Source of the DNA: Dyadobacter sp. CY326
GTDB lineage: Bacteria; Bacteroidota; Bacteroidia; Cytophagales; Spirosomataceae
Direction: 5' to 3'
Length of the DNA: 64,000 nt
NCBI RefSeq assembly: GCF_021390515.1
Contig: NZ_JAJUXI010000002.1
Location: forward strand, 310,001-374,000
The translations under genes and the position numbers were made by a program. The notes under the pieces were generated by a model, which saw only the letters and a list, made by a program, of their open reading frames with translations, ran no database searches and had not been told where the DNA came from. Below, one piece after another: positions 17,362-26,713 of the stretch (position 1 is the first letter of the stretch; each line of letters opens with the position of its first letter).

Positions 17362-18279
17362 TTATAAACCTTTGACTTTTAGGTATTTTTCTACCTCTTC
17401 GGGATTGGTTGAAATTGATAAGATAATTGTACGCCAATCCACCCCCGCAAGGTCAATCAGTTTACGTTCTGAATTTAAGTCTACATTGGCAACTATATTG
17501 TAGTTTTTATAAAATGTATTCCCTTTGCCCGCGCCCATTTTTCTGTTTCCAATCCGCTCCAGATCTTTTTTATTCCCAAAGTTAATAGGTACCTCGCCGG
17601 TTGCGTGACATTCAAATAGGTAGGATAATACATAGTGTTTTGCCTGTGCTTTTCGCTTTGGTTCTGCTGACATTGGCGGCTTTTGCTCAACCTCCATATC
17701 CTTCAACATTTCATTAAATTGATTTTCCTTGTATATAGAGTATTCTGCAAACATTTTCAGGTTCAAGGATTCACCAAAAAAAGTATCACTAAAAATAATT
17801 GTTAGACTTTTCAACAATTGGGCACCAATACTTTTTACTTCGATACCCTCTAACTTAATCTGCAAGGATGGCGGATTTTTACGAATTAAAAACTGCAAAA
17901 AATCAGCATCATTGATGTTTGGATAAGAAATCATACCCTTCTTTTCAAAGAATACTCCTGATTCTTTAAATTTCGATTCTTTTATTTCTCTATACTTCTT
18001 TTGCAGCTCTGACATCTTATTTTCATACCATTGATGATGCTCATCAAATACTTCTTCAAAAGCGCTAGGCTTTCCCCACCAATAAATAGCATACTTTAAA
18101 GTGCCAACCCCAAAAGTGATTAACTCAGGATAAACGACTTCGCCGCCTTGCTTAAATTCTAAATTCTCTAACCTGAAAGCCTTATTCTCCTTAACATTAT
18201 AAAAAACTACCTCACCGTTATTCCCAAAAAAGGGGTAGCAAGGTTCTAAATGACTTTCCAACACAAGTCGTTTTTCCAT
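17362..18279 (-). CDS. Protein of unknown function next to the integrase (305 aa)
   Basis: This soluble protein is not assigned to a named family. The C-terminal 100 residues (KHYVLSYLFECHATGEVP..., INFGNKKDLERIGNR, NTFYKNYN) form a pattern recalled from many Bacteroidota integrative elements, where it lies between the integrase and replication genes. The N-terminal part is rich in aromatic and charged residues. Its start codon shares one base with the recombinase stop codon (TGATG), so expression is coupled to the recombinase. A role in element control or replication is inferred from position only. Confidence 0.6.
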   Translation of the reverse strand: MEKRLVLESHLEPCYPFFGNNGEVVFYNVKENKAFRLENLEFKQGGEVVYPELITFGVGTLKYAIYWWGKPSAFEEVFDEHHQWYENKMSELQKKYREIKESKFKESGVFFEKKGMISYPNINDADFLQFLIRKNPPSLQIKLEGIEVKSIGAQLLKSLTIIFSDTFFGESLNLKMFAEYSIYKENQFNEMLKDMEVEQKPPMSAEPKRKAQAKHYVLSYLFECHATGEVPINFGNKKDLERIGNRKMGAGKGNTFYKNYNIVANVDLNSERKLIDLAGVDWRTIILSISTNPEEVEKYLKVKGL

Positions 18280-19607
18280 CAGCCTTTTAGTTTATGTTCC
18301 ACCATTGCGTCAACCGCTTCGGAATTGTTCAGCTTTAAATATTTTATAAAATTCTTTTCGGTAGTGTGTCCGGTTGCTTTCATTATCAATTGTGAACGCA
18401 TACCATCTAAATACATGTTGGTTGCAAAGCTCCTCCGGGCTGTATGGGAGCTGATCTGAGTATGTTTAGGAAATGTTTCAATCTTAATCCTCCCGGCTAT
18501 ATTATGCCTAGTAGTAACTAGTTCAACAATGCCAACCAGTTTACAAAGCTCTTTGATATAATCATTAAACTTCTGCTCACTGATCACCGGGAGCACACCG
18601 CTATACTTCTCGAGTATGCGTGTTACAATGGGTAGTAATGGTGTAGACGGCGATGTGGCGTGGGCTTTCTCTGGCATGATCTCTAAGTAATCATTGCCCG
18701 CCAATGTAGTTTTGATATTCTCTTGCTTCACCTGCTTCCAATCGGAAATCCTAAACCCGGTATTGCAGCCAATCAAAAATAAATCTCTTACCCGGTCTAA
18801 CCTGTCATTTCCGGCAAGGTCATAATTCTCAATCAATTCAAGTTCTTTCTTGTTGAGATAAACATCAATAGGACTTTCCGCCAAAATCTTGGCATCATCC
18901 AACCATTCCCCAACGGTATAAAGCCTAGCCTTTCGGGCTGTTTTAAGAAGTATTTTTAATTGCTTTTGATAAAAACCGATATTGTTAATCTTGAATTTCT
19001 TTATGAAAGTCAGGTAGGAGGTATACTCATTCCAAAGCTCCTCAGTCCAATCGTCAAAAACTAACACTCTCTCAATTTGTCCCTGAAACTCAAACAGGCT
19101 GTTCTTTGCTGTTTTGTAGCGCTGCACCGTTTTAGGATCTGCAATCTTGTTTCCATCCAGTAACCGCTTACCGGTTTCAAGATCATTAATAAACTTTTCG
19201 ACGAAAGGAAAAAAGCCAATAGCCTCCTCAACCTTTGGCGGGTTGATGTAAACGTTCAAGCAATGCTCAAGATATTCTTTTGTCGGTGAGATGTGTTTCA
19301 CCATTGCATCGGACAAAGCTTTATCAACTACGTCTCTAAGATAACTTAAATAAAGATTTACATTGTCTTTTGTAGCCTGTTGGCATTGTGCTATTTCATG
19401 AGCGTGTTTGTTGTCTACCGTCAAGATAGGCACGGCGATATTTTTAACCTTATCTAGTTTATTATCCCAATGTTTAGGATGAACCTTAATGCCTGTTGCA
19501 TAAAATAGACGGCTCTTTTTAGCTAAAAAATAGGATAAATAAATAGGTTGTTGGGTAGTCGCCTTTTTGTTACGAATGTAAAATCTAACGTTTTTACTGA
19601 TAGCCAT
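18279..19607 (-). CDS. Tyrosine recombinase (integrase) of the island
   Basis: This 442-aa protein has the layout common in Bacteroidota elements: an Arm_DNA-bind_5 type N-terminus (NVRFYIRNKKATTQQPIYLS), a SAM-like core-binding domain (about residues 115-230), and a catalytic domain. The catalytic residues are visible: Arg in GCNTGFRISDWKQ, Lys/beta-hairpin around YLEIMPEKAHAT, His-x-x-Arg in HTARRSFATNMY, His in ATGHTTEKNF and the nucleophile Tyr in KYLKL. It lies about 200 bp inside the right end repeat, as expected for the integrase of this element. Confidence 0.95.
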   Translation of the reverse strand: MAISKNVRFYIRNKKATTQQPIYLSYFLAKKSRLFYATGIKVHPKHWDNKLDKVKNIAVPILTVDNKHAHEIAQCQQATKDNVNLYLSYLRDVVDKALSDAMVKHISPTKEYLEHCLNVYINPPKVEEAIGFFPFVEKFINDLETGKRLLDGNKIADPKTVQRYKTAKNSLFEFQGQIERVLVFDDWTEELWNEYTSYLTFIKKFKINNIGFYQKQLKILLKTARKARLYTVGEWLDDAKILAESPIDVYLNKKELELIENYDLAGNDRLDRVRDLFLIGCNTGFRISDWKQVKQENIKTTLAGNDYLEIMPEKAHATSPSTPLLPIVTRILEKYSGVLPVISEQKFNDYIKELCKLVGIVELVTTRHNIAGRIKIETFPKHTQISSHTARRSFATNMYLDGMRSQLIMKATGHTTEKNFIKYLKLNNSEAVDAMVEHKLKG

Positions 19608-19642
19608 ATCAATGTTGGGGTTAAACCTTACAAAGATAATCG

Positions 19643-19667
19643 GTTAACACTATGGTTAACACTTTTT
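19643..19667 (+). repeat. Right arm-type repeat of the island
   Basis: GTTAACACTA-TG-GTTAACAC followed by a T run, matching 76-99 in the same orientation apart from the central pair and one extra C. It lies between the recombinase start and the right attachment site and may bind the recombinase N-terminal arm domain, or act as its operator. Confidence 0.55.
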
Positions 19668-19802
19668 CTTAATAAGTACCATGTTCATCTTAATATAGTT
19701 TAATGGCTACATCAAACCAAAATCTCATAACTAACTTAAAATTAAAAAGTTACTTTCATTTTATGACCATTCTTCAAGTTTATAAGTTAAGTAAGTTCCA
19801 CC

Positions 19803-19816
19803 CCGGCTCTGGGTAC
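19803..19816 (+). other. attR, 14-bp direct repeat
   Basis: CCGGCTCTGGGTAC, identical to 5-18. The bases before it (GTTCCACC) also resemble a T-loop, suggesting that the repeat extends weakly to about 18 bp. Confidence 0.8.
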
Positions 19817-19817
19817 G

Positions 19818-19857
19818 AACACCTGATAATCGATTGATTATCAGGTGTTTTGCTTTT
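19818..19857 (+). terminator. Rho-independent terminator after attR
   Basis: Perfect 14-bp stem AACACCTGATAATC / GATTATCAGGTGTT with loop GATT, followed by TTGCTTTT. It is probably the original chromosomal terminator of the tRNA gene, displaced by the island. Confidence 0.8.
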
Positions 19858-20290
19858 CAGGGGCGACTGAAAGGGTGGTTACCTAAGTTTTAGCGTTTAC
19901 TGCCCATTCTTCCTTTGCTTATGTGCCGTCTGCTTTGCTGCGGCCTGCGGATCTGCTTTATTATAAATTTCTGTCTCCGATCAATATTCTAATCTACGTC
20001 TCGCACCAATCTGAGCATTGGATCGCGTTCAACATAAGGCCTGTTTTCGCAACAAATGGAATTGCCCTAATATAGCTTGACATTAATTTGTAACAATATG
20101 GATTACAGTATTTTCTGAAGTCCAATAAGCCAAAAAACGGGTTTTATCAAAGCGATGCCTTACGTTTAGCGATTTTAACCCTCCGTTCACCGATTATCTC
20201 CGGCTTACTCCACGTGCTCGATTTAGATTTGATCATTCGAATGTGGGTGACATTCTTTGAAACTAAATCATTTTAAAAAAGCAGGTAATC
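19858..20290. other. Chromosomal intergenic region right of the island
   Basis: No gene, RNA or repeat could be supported. The last 60 bp should hold the promoter of the protease gene at 20291. Confidence 0.4.
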
Positions 20291-21880
20291 ATGAAAACAA
20301 AACATCTATTAGTCAAAACAACAATCGCATTGTGTGCGACACTTTATCTCACTTCTTGCCGGGAAACGGAGCCTGAAAATGCAGTCGGCACGGCGGCCCA
20401 CGCAAAAGTAAATGCCCTAGCACCGGAAGCCGCTTATCCTGGGGAAACCGGCATGACAAAACGCGGAATGCTTTTTGGCAAAGAAATAACCTATTCCGAA
20501 ATCGATGGTAAGGCTGTGTTTGAAGGCGACATCATTCTGACTCCGGAGCAACTCGGCCAAAGTGCTGGCGCACGGACTGAGGCCTTTACCAAGATCCATT
20601 CCCTTTGGCCCAACAACGTAATCCAGTACACGGTAGATCCAAGCATTTCAGACGACAGCGCCATTCTTGCAGCGATTTCTGATGTGGAAGCTGCTACGCC
20701 ATTGCGCTTTATACGCCGCCGTTCACTTGCTGACATTCCGGGATATCAATTTGTGCAGACCAGTTATGTGACATTTACACGCAGCCGGGGCTACTCTTCT
20801 TCCATCGGCCGCATCGGTGGTCAGCAATTCATAGGCGTTCCTTTTTTCCCAACCAAGGGTGCAATTCTGCATGAGATCGGCCACACAGCAGGCTTGCTGC
20901 ACGAGCATACCCGCTACGACCGGGATGCCAATGTGAAGGTTAACCTCAACAATGTTGCCGAAGCCGCAAAACCAAACTTCACAATCCTGGACGATGAGGG
21001 ATACGATAACAGGAAATACGGCCCATTCGATTTTGGCTCCATCATGATGCTCGACTCATACGCATACTCGCAAAACGGGCAGCCTGTCATGACAACGCTG
21101 GATAATAAGCCTTTCACCGTACAGCGGAGCCACCTGTCGATCAGCGATGCCAAATGTATTACTGCCATGTATTCCAATGTGTTTGCTGTTACACCCAACG
21201 GCATCCTGGCGGGAGACGCGATAACGGGTAAAAATGCGCCCTTGGCAACACTTTATACCGGTGCGAGTGAAATATATGCGCTGGGAGCGCAATTCTTTTT
21301 ATCACAAGGCAATAAGGTGACGCAGATTAAGTCGAAATCCGGTTGGGGTTACAACGTGTCTTCCGGAACGGGACCGGTGATCGGCATGACTTACTATAAA
21401 GGAAATGTCTTCACTTTGCAAGACGGGATCGTATGGAAAACGGAAGCTACGAATTGTATTAAACAGCAGTTTACCGGACCTTTTTTCACCGGCGGAACCG
21501 CATTGGCTTACGCATTTGGCCTTCCTTATGCGGTTGTGGGAGACCGGCTGCACATTATTTCAGCTGATGGTAAAAACAACAGCATTATGGGTTACGGATA
21601 CAGCGGTGTTACCGAAATGGTAGGCTGGAAAGCTTGGCTTTACGTCATCAAGCCGAATGGGAAACTCTACAAAGTGAACCCAACGAATGGCGACATTGTC
21701 CAACACGGAACAACGACTTTTTCGTCCAACGCGCAAATAACATGCACGGGCAAAACCCTGCTGGTTGTTAGCCAGGCCACGTTATACAGCGTAGATGAAA
21801 CAGGCGTTACCAAACCTATTTCTGGTGGCTGGGGCGACGTAACCGATATTTCAGCCGTCAATTCAGAAGATCAGCCTTAA
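20291..21880 (+). CDS. Astacin/flavastacin-type zinc metalloprotease lipoprotein
   Basis: This 529-aa protein has a lipoprotein signal (LYLTSC, Cys23) and should sit on the outer or inner membrane surface. The M12A zinc motif HEIGHTAGLLHEHTRYDR (His194, Glu195, His198, His204) is complete, and the Met-turn is SIMMLDSYAYS with the following Tyr. After about residue 300 the sequence changes to short repeated beta strands (VTPNGILAG..., YALGAQFFLSQGNKV..., YKGNVFTLQDGIVW...) that look like a small beta-propeller of the tectonin kind, perhaps for glycan or surface binding. It is a single gene with its own hairpin downstream. Confidence 0.88.
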   Translation: MKTKHLLVKTTIALCATLYLTSCRETEPENAVGTAAHAKVNALAPEAAYPGETGMTKRGMLFGKEITYSEIDGKAVFEGDIILTPEQLGQSAGARTEAFTKIHSLWPNNVIQYTVDPSISDDSAILAAISDVEAATPLRFIRRRSLADIPGYQFVQTSYVTFTRSRGYSSSIGRIGGQQFIGVPFFPTKGAILHEIGHTAGLLHEHTRYDRDANVKVNLNNVAEAAKPNFTILDDEGYDNRKYGPFDFGSIMMLDSYAYSQNGQPVMTTLDNKPFTVQRSHLSISDAKCITAMYSNVFAVTPNGILAGDAITGKNAPLATLYTGASEIYALGAQFFLSQGNKVTQIKSKSGWGYNVSSGTGPVIGMTYYKGNVFTLQDGIVWKTEATNCIKQQFTGPFFTGGTALAYAFGLPYAVVGDRLHIISADGKNNSIMGYGYSGVTEMVGWKAWLYVIKPNGKLYKVNPTNGDIVQHGTTTFSSNAQITCTGKTLLVVSQATLYSVDETGVTKPISGGWGDVTDISAVNSEDQP

Positions 21881-21901
21881 TGTCTATTTAGGTAATGACA
21901 A

Positions 21902-21935
21902 AATTCTCTGCACAATGCATATTGTGCAGAGAATT
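21902..21935 (+). terminator. Terminator-like perfect hairpin after the astacin gene
   Basis: A 15-bp perfect stem (21902-21916 with 21921-21935; core TTCTCTGCACAAT) with loop GCAT. There is no clear T run after it, so it may be a weak terminator or an mRNA 3'-end protector. Confidence 0.55.
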
Positions 21936-21960
21936 CGTCACTGAATCCACACGTGAATTA

Positions 21961-22080
21961 TAATGAATGATTATTGCCTGTCTGGCCTTTGTAAAAGCTG
22001 TACTTTTTGGCACGAATCAACGATTTAAGTTTCATTCCCTTCATCAGTTTCAACACCGTTTTATGGTTGAGGCTACTGCC
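21961..22080 (-). pseudogene. IS3-family transposase OrfB remnant
   Basis: Read on the minus strand from about 22080, the sequence gives SSLNHKTVLKLMKGMKLKSL followed by IRAKKYSFYKGQTG and a stop at about 21960. This matches the HTH_21 region of IS3/IS150-type OrfB. The rest of the transposase, both ends and the catalytic rve domain are missing, so it is a fossil of a former insertion. Confidence 0.6.
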
Positions 22081-22195
22081 CATCCGCTATCCTCATCAGT
22101 TAACACTGTGTTTGCTGCGAATTTCCTCAAAATTGCCTCAGCTTCCGCAAAGACTTCTGCCTCTCCGGCCACAAATGTCACATTAGAAGTTAGAA

Positions 22196-23539
22196 TTAAA
22201 TAGTTGGTTTCCAGCCATTTTCATATTCTCGTGACCACAGTTTTTGTGCATCTTTGTCACCCACGATATGGCCGTTTTGTGGATCTATTTTCAGGTCTCG
22301 GCCTACCCGCCAGGCAATGTTGCCGAGCTGCATAGAGACAACGCTTTTGTATCCCAGTTCCACATCACAGTTTGGACGGCGGTCGTTCTTGATCGCATCC
22401 AGGAAATCGGCCACGTGCAGACTGTCCATACCCAGGCTCGGACTTGCCAGGTTACGTCCCTGCACATCAGCTTTCTCCTGTGATTTCACTTCTTTTACCA
22501 GCTTTCCGTCCAGGTCGTATACTGCATATTCGTCACCGCCCGTATCAAGGCTTCCGTTCTCCCCATAGAATATGATACCACGGTCAAGCCCTTCGATTTT
22601 TCGTCCATTAGAACTTCTTGACTCCCAAATCAGCGATATGCGGCCCGGAAAGTCCATAGCAATTACTTGCGTATCAGGCGTTTCCCAGTCGTCTTTGAAT
22701 TCATATCTTCCGCCGATAGAGCTTACACGGGTTGGAAAGTCAACGCCGAGTCCCCAACGTGCTACATCCACTTCATGCGTGCCATTGTTGAGCGCCTCGC
22801 CCGTTCCCCAGTGCCAGAACCAGTGCCAGTCGTAGTGGATCAGACCTTCTTTGTAAGCCATTCTTGGGGCTGGGCCCTGCCAGAGATCGTAATCAAGCCA
22901 GGAAGGCACAGGACCCGGTTTTAATATAGTAGCCTTGCGTTTGTTGGTATACCAGGTTTTGGCCAGATACACCCTGCCGATAATCCCTTTGTGCAATTCT
23001 TCGATCCCTTGCGTCAGGATGGGAGCCGAACGGCGCTGAGCGCCCATTTGAACCACCCGCTTGTATTTGCGCGCAGCCTCAACCGCCAATTCGCCCTCTC
23101 TGGGGTTATGGCTTAATGGTTTTTCCACATACACGTGCTTTCCAGCCTGGCAACTCATAATTGTCAATGGAGCGTGCCAGTGATCAGGTGTGGCAATGTA
23201 GATCGCGTCGATAGATTTATCTTCCAGCACTTTACGGCAGTCTTTCTCCGATTTCGGTGTTTGTATCTGTTTAGCATCCATAATGGCTTGAATAGCCTTC
23301 GGAATGGCACGTTCATCCACATCACAAACGACCCCGACTTCCGCGCCTTTCTGTCCGGCAATAGTAGCCCCCATGCTTTTTCCGCGGCTGTTGACACCAA
23401 TTGTGGCAACCCTTATGAGCTCATTGGCGCCAATGATACGGTTATAACTTTTGGCACTAAAACCAAAAGCGGACCCTCCTATTGCCATACCAAGCGAACC
23501 GGCTGCGGCTTTCTTTAAAAATTCGCGTCTGTTTTGCAT
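22196..23539 (-). CDS. Gfo/Idh/MocA-family oxidoreductase with Tat signal
   Basis: This 447-aa NAD(P)-dependent sugar-type oxidoreductase has a twin-arginine signal at its start (NRREFLKKAAAGS) and so is probably exported folded. The Rossmann domain covers about residues 38-165 (VATIGVNSRGKSMG; CDVDE). The motif VEKPLSHNPREGE contains the family's EKP lysine. The second domain includes HYDWHWFWHWGTGEALNNGTHEVD, which is typical of the secreted Bacteroidota group acting on sugars or glycans. The substrate is not predictable. It is monocistronic. Confidence 0.9.
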   Translation of the reverse strand: MQNRREFLKKAAAGSLGMAIGGSAFGFSAKSYNRIIGANELIRVATIGVNSRGKSMGATIAGQKGAEVGVVCDVDERAIPKAIQAIMDAKQIQTPKSEKDCRKVLEDKSIDAIYIATPDHWHAPLTIMSCQAGKHVYVEKPLSHNPREGELAVEAARKYKRVVQMGAQRRSAPILTQGIEELHKGIIGRVYLAKTWYTNKRKATILKPGPVPSWLDYDLWQGPAPRMAYKEGLIHYDWHWFWHWGTGEALNNGTHEVDVARWGLGVDFPTRVSSIGGRYEFKDDWETPDTQVIAMDFPGRISLIWESRSSNGRKIEGLDRGIIFYGENGSLDTGGDEYAVYDLDGKLVKEVKSQEKADVQGRNLASPSLGMDSLHVADFLDAIKNDRRPNCDVELGYKSVVSMQLGNIAWRVGRDLKIDPQNGHIVGDKDAQKLWSREYENGWKPTI

Positions 23540-24164
23540 AACTTTTAATATGTTGATCTCATGTTTTGAAAGAAAACATAAGCTCCATTCTCCTGCAAAA
23601 AGATGTGTCCCCTATCGACTGTGCCTGAAAGCTCGCACAAAATTTTTAAATTTTCGGCGCCTATAAGGTGCCCATTGTTATCATCGTCCGCTAATATAGT
23701 GACTTAAAACAAGCGCTCTTAGGCCAGGATAGATATCTTCTTTAGTAAATAGCGCGGATATTGAGCTTTATCCGCTCATTATGGGAAGCGCATTGTTGGC
23801 TTGGCGGAGATAGTGATTAGAACACCTAACAATTCGCTATACCATTTTTTTGCTGCTGCATGGCCAGTCGCATAAAAGTTAACGGTGGCAAGACCGCGCA
23901 AAACATGTGAATTTCCATTACTTTAATTAGCATGTTTGACAATAGTTACAGAACTGAACAGGCTTAAATGCCAGGTACAAATTGGCAAAATAAACTAATA
24001 AAAGCTTGAAGAAAACCGACATCTTGACAGTCCCGATCAAAAATTAAAATTGTGAAATTACGCGGGCCGAAGGCATCAGCAACTTCGCAGTCATATGGAA
24101 CGCCAAAAATGCCACTTAAAACATTGTAGGTAAATATGCTGTTTTTTTAAAGGCCGACCGGATA
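23540..24164. other. Long intergenic region without a supported gene
   Basis: The 625 bp contain no open frame with protein-like composition on either strand, no tRNA-like fold by eye and no clear repeat. The left part holds the promoter of the Gfo/Idh/MocA gene. Confidence 0.4.
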
Positions 24165-24746
24165 CTAAACGTAGCTTTGTCTTCTTAGCCTGCTTAATGA
24201 TTCTTTTGTAACTCCCAAATACGACGCGATGAAATGCTGTGGGAACCGCTGTAAAAAATGCGGATAGTTTCTTTCAAATTCCTGGTACCGCATCTCTGCT
24301 GTGGTGCATATCATTGAATTTATTCTTTTGTTCAAAGCAATAACGTGCCTATCATCCATTACTCTTAGCATTTGTGCTATCGCAGGGATATTATCTTTAA
24401 GCTCATAGATATCTTTGGGTGAGATAATCAACATTTCAGTGTCTTCCCATGCTTGAATATTGTACTCCGATGGATCAAGTGAAGTTAAACTTGCGCGGTC
24501 GTCTGCCCAGTAATTTTCAATATAAAGCTGTACGATTTTCTCGTTTCCTTTTTCATCAATGCAAAACTGGCGCATCGCTCCCGTTGTGATGAACGCAGAG
24601 TACTTTGCTACATCACCTGCTCGTAACAAGTATTGCCTTTTGCGTAGGGTTTTTGCTTGGAATTTACTTTTGATCAATTCGAATTCCAAGCAATTTACTT
24701 GTAAACCTGAATATCCCTCAATGTAACTAATCAGTTTCTGAAACAT
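24165..24746 (-). CDS. Crp/Fnr-family transcriptional regulator
   Basis: This 193-aa protein has a cyclic-nucleotide-binding type beta-roll (residues about 25-115, with LRAGDVAKYSAFITTGAMRQF) and a C-terminal HTH region (RFPQHFIASYLGVTKESLSRLRRQ). It belongs to the short Bacteroidota Crp/Fnr group; the canonical cAMP-contact Arg is not obvious. Three paralogues lie at 33870, 42214 and 49321. Its own target is not visible from nearby DNA. Confidence 0.88.
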   Translation of the reverse strand: MFQKLISYIEGYSGLQVNCLEFELIKSKFQAKTLRKRQYLLRAGDVAKYSAFITTGAMRQFCIDEKGNEKIVQLYIENYWADDRASLTSLDPSEYNIQAWEDTEMLIISPKDIYELKDNIPAIAQMLRVMDDRHVIALNKRINSMICTTAEMRYQEFERNYPHFLQRFPQHFIASYLGVTKESLSRLRRQSYV

Positions 24747-24893
24747 TTAATCGCTGTTATGTCATACGAATTTAACTAAAAATCACTGTACGCTATATAC
24801 GCTTTTCATCCAATCTCAATATTTTCAGGCTAAATTCTAGCAAGTGTCTCCAACCTTTATCACACATTGCCGCCTAATTTCAAAAATCGTAAA

Positions 24894-25562
24894 TCAAAGA
24901 ATGGTAAAGCCTAGTGTTGCCTGAAACAGGTTGCTCTTTTTACCAAATTGCGAGGCGGTTGTTGCATTAGCAAAATGAATTTTCATAATATTAGTGAAAT
25001 TGCCTTCATAACGTACATCTAAACTCAATCTTCCAAGGTCAAGACCAACGCCAGCCTGGTAACCAAATGCTAATCGGTTTTTAAATTCAGCTTTTGAGTT
25101 CTCCCCTGTTATATCATCAAATGAATCGCTGATTTTACCATTCTTATTTAATCGTAGCGATGCCATTGGACCAACATTGATGCGAACAAACCTTGCAATG
25201 CGCACCCCGAAAAGGACAGGAACATCAAAGTTGGAAAAACGCACGTCCACTTTCCCATCATTTAATACACCATCCTCATATACATTGAATTTGCCTCCCT
25301 TTTGGGACAATAAGATCTCTGGCTGGATATAGAACGTTTTACCAAAGCGGAAGAAAACTCCTCCCGCGAACCCAAGTGAACGGTTATCGTTGTCCCTAAA
25401 ATCGAATGCATTACCACCTGGTGAAAGACTTAAATCGTTACTGCCATTGATATTGGATAAGTTAGCACCTGCTTTGATTCCGAATCTAAAAGCAGGGTCG
25501 TATTGTGCACTTGCCGCGTAGCTAATTGTAAACATATACAGGGCAATCATTATATTTTTCAT
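24894..25562 (-). CDS. Outer-membrane beta-barrel protein (OMP_b-brl_2 / porin family)
   Basis: This 222-aa protein has a signal peptide (residues 1-19, ending ASA) and the start FRFGIKAGANLSNING, typical of the small outer-membrane beta-barrel family of Bacteroidota. Alternating amphipathic strands continue to the end (VGLDLGRLSLDVRYEGNF), and the last residues LGFTIL make a normal barrel end. Substrate or partner is unknown. It lies 102 bp after the metallopeptidase gene on the same strand and may belong to the LytS/LytTR transcription unit. Confidence 0.88.
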   Translation of the reverse strand: MKNIMIALYMFTISYAASAQYDPAFRFGIKAGANLSNINGSNDLSLSPGGNAFDFRDNDNRSLGFAGGVFFRFGKTFYIQPEILLSQKGGKFNVYEDGVLNDGKVDVRFSNFDVPVLFGVRIARFVRINVGPMASLRLNKNGKISDSFDDITGENSKAEFKNRLAFGYQAGVGLDLGRLSLDVRYEGNFTNIMKIHFANATTASQFGKKSNLFQATLGFTIL

Positions 25563-25664
25563 GTGGATATTTGTTTAAAATAAATTGAATTGAAATTGAT
25601 AAAAATGTTAAAAAGTGATGTACTTCGGGTGGAAATGCAGTAGTGAAAGAAAGGGAGATGAAGA

Positions 25665-26693
25665 TTATTTTTTTACTATATTATTTAATTCTGCATCAAA
25701 CAATTTCGCAAATTCCCGGCTGCCTATAATGTGGTCTGTTTTCTCTGCATTTTTGGCCAGGTCATATCCCCACTCGGTCGCAGCTTTTCGCTGAACAGGA
25801 GTGCCATGGTGCAGCTCGCTTTCAAAATCACAATCGCCAAGATTCGAAAACACCTCCGCGACTCTTTGCACGCTTTTCCACTCCATAGCTGCTCCCCGAG
25901 AGTGCGAGAGGAAGTAAGCTGCGTATGCATCGGCCATTAATTCGGTGCGGCGGTTACCTGCCGGGGTTAGTGGGATACTATAATCTTTTATTCCCAAATC
26001 ATACTGGATGTGATGCGCATATTCATGGGCCAGAATAGCCTGGGGCGCAATATCTCCGTAGCCAAGCGCATCAAAAGGCTGCAAAAGCGCATCTCCAAAA
26101 ACGATTTTATCCTTAACCTGACCAACAACAGGATAATTTTTCTGCTGATGGGCGTATGCATTAAAAGTGAAAAAAGGATGATTTCCGTTGAGATATTCAG
26201 GATAAGTCTTGAACAAGGTAGCCAGCGAGTCAGCATATTTATTGGCCTTTTCCAAACTATATCCATATTCTGCTTGATACACGTTTATCACTTTATCCCG
26301 GTCCTGCAACATGGTGCCATGTGCTGCAACCATAAGGATGTTGTCTGAATTAATGTCCCAGAAACCTTGCAGATTTTTAAAGGTCTTTTTTAATTGAGCA
26401 GTATACTCCCCTTTCACACCAAAATATTGTTTTTCAGAATCTTCCTCACTGAACATGGCAACGAAAATGCCCAGCTTCCCAGCCTCCTCATTACTAAGTA
26501 TGCTTATGGCCCCTTTACTCCAACCACTGATTTGCTTTAAAAGCCAAAGATTTGAAGGACTAATGCCTTCACAAGGCGTGGGAATCACTTCTGGTAAATC
26601 CGGATTAACCGGATGATCCATGATCTCTTTGCAACTAAAAAGCAGCACAAATGAGACGGTAAAAATTACCGCAAAAAGATTACTTCGTTTCAT
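25665..26693 (-). CDS. Lipoprotein with zinc metallopeptidase-like HExxH motif
   Basis: This 342-aa protein has a lipoprotein signal with Cys21 (VLLFSC). A putative zinc site is AILAHEYAHHIQYDLG at about residue 225, followed by ELMADAYAAYFLSHSRG at about residue 253, where the Glu may be the third ligand; this is the pattern of M48-like or 'neutral zinc' peptidases. The substrate is unknown. It starts 20 bp after the LytTR regulator gene and is probably expressed with it, so the two-component system may control or sense an envelope process. Confidence 0.75.
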   Translation of the reverse strand: MKRSNLFAVIFTVSFVLLFSCKEIMDHPVNPDLPEVIPTPCEGISPSNLWLLKQISGWSKGAISILSNEEAGKLGIFVAMFSEEDSEKQYFGVKGEYTAQLKKTFKNLQGFWDINSDNILMVAAHGTMLQDRDKVINVYQAEYGYSLEKANKYADSLATLFKTYPEYLNGNHPFFTFNAYAHQQKNYPVVGQVKDKIVFGDALLQPFDALGYGDIAPQAILAHEYAHHIQYDLGIKDYSIPLTPAGNRRTELMADAYAAYFLSHSRGAAMEWKSVQRVAEVFSNLGDCDFESELHHGTPVQRKAATEWGYDLAKNAEKTDHIIGSREFAKLFDAELNNIVKK

Positions 26694-26713
26694 TAAATAC
26701 TTATTTGATTAAA

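Larger units (their letters stand above)
1..19816. mobile_element. Integrated genomic island (tyrosine-recombinase type) with defence cargo
   Basis: The island is bounded by a 14-bp direct repeat, CCGGCTCTGGGTAC, at 5-18 and 19803-19816. A tyrosine recombinase gene lies just inside the right end and an excisionase-like HTH gene and an SF3 helicase follow it. Both ends carry a near-identical GTTAACA double motif (76-99, 19643-19667). Cargo is a putAbiC-like gene, type I restriction-modification, an IS110 element, an SRAP gene and several unknown genes. No conjugation or capsid genes are visible, so it is best described as an integrative, non-self-transmissible or satellite-like island. The ends and recombinase are seen directly; mobility is inferred. 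Confidence 0.85.

Noticed and set aside
21967-22203. 78-codon open frame on the plus strand
   Set aside because: The opposite strand carries an IS3 transposase remnant; the plus frame is its shadow.
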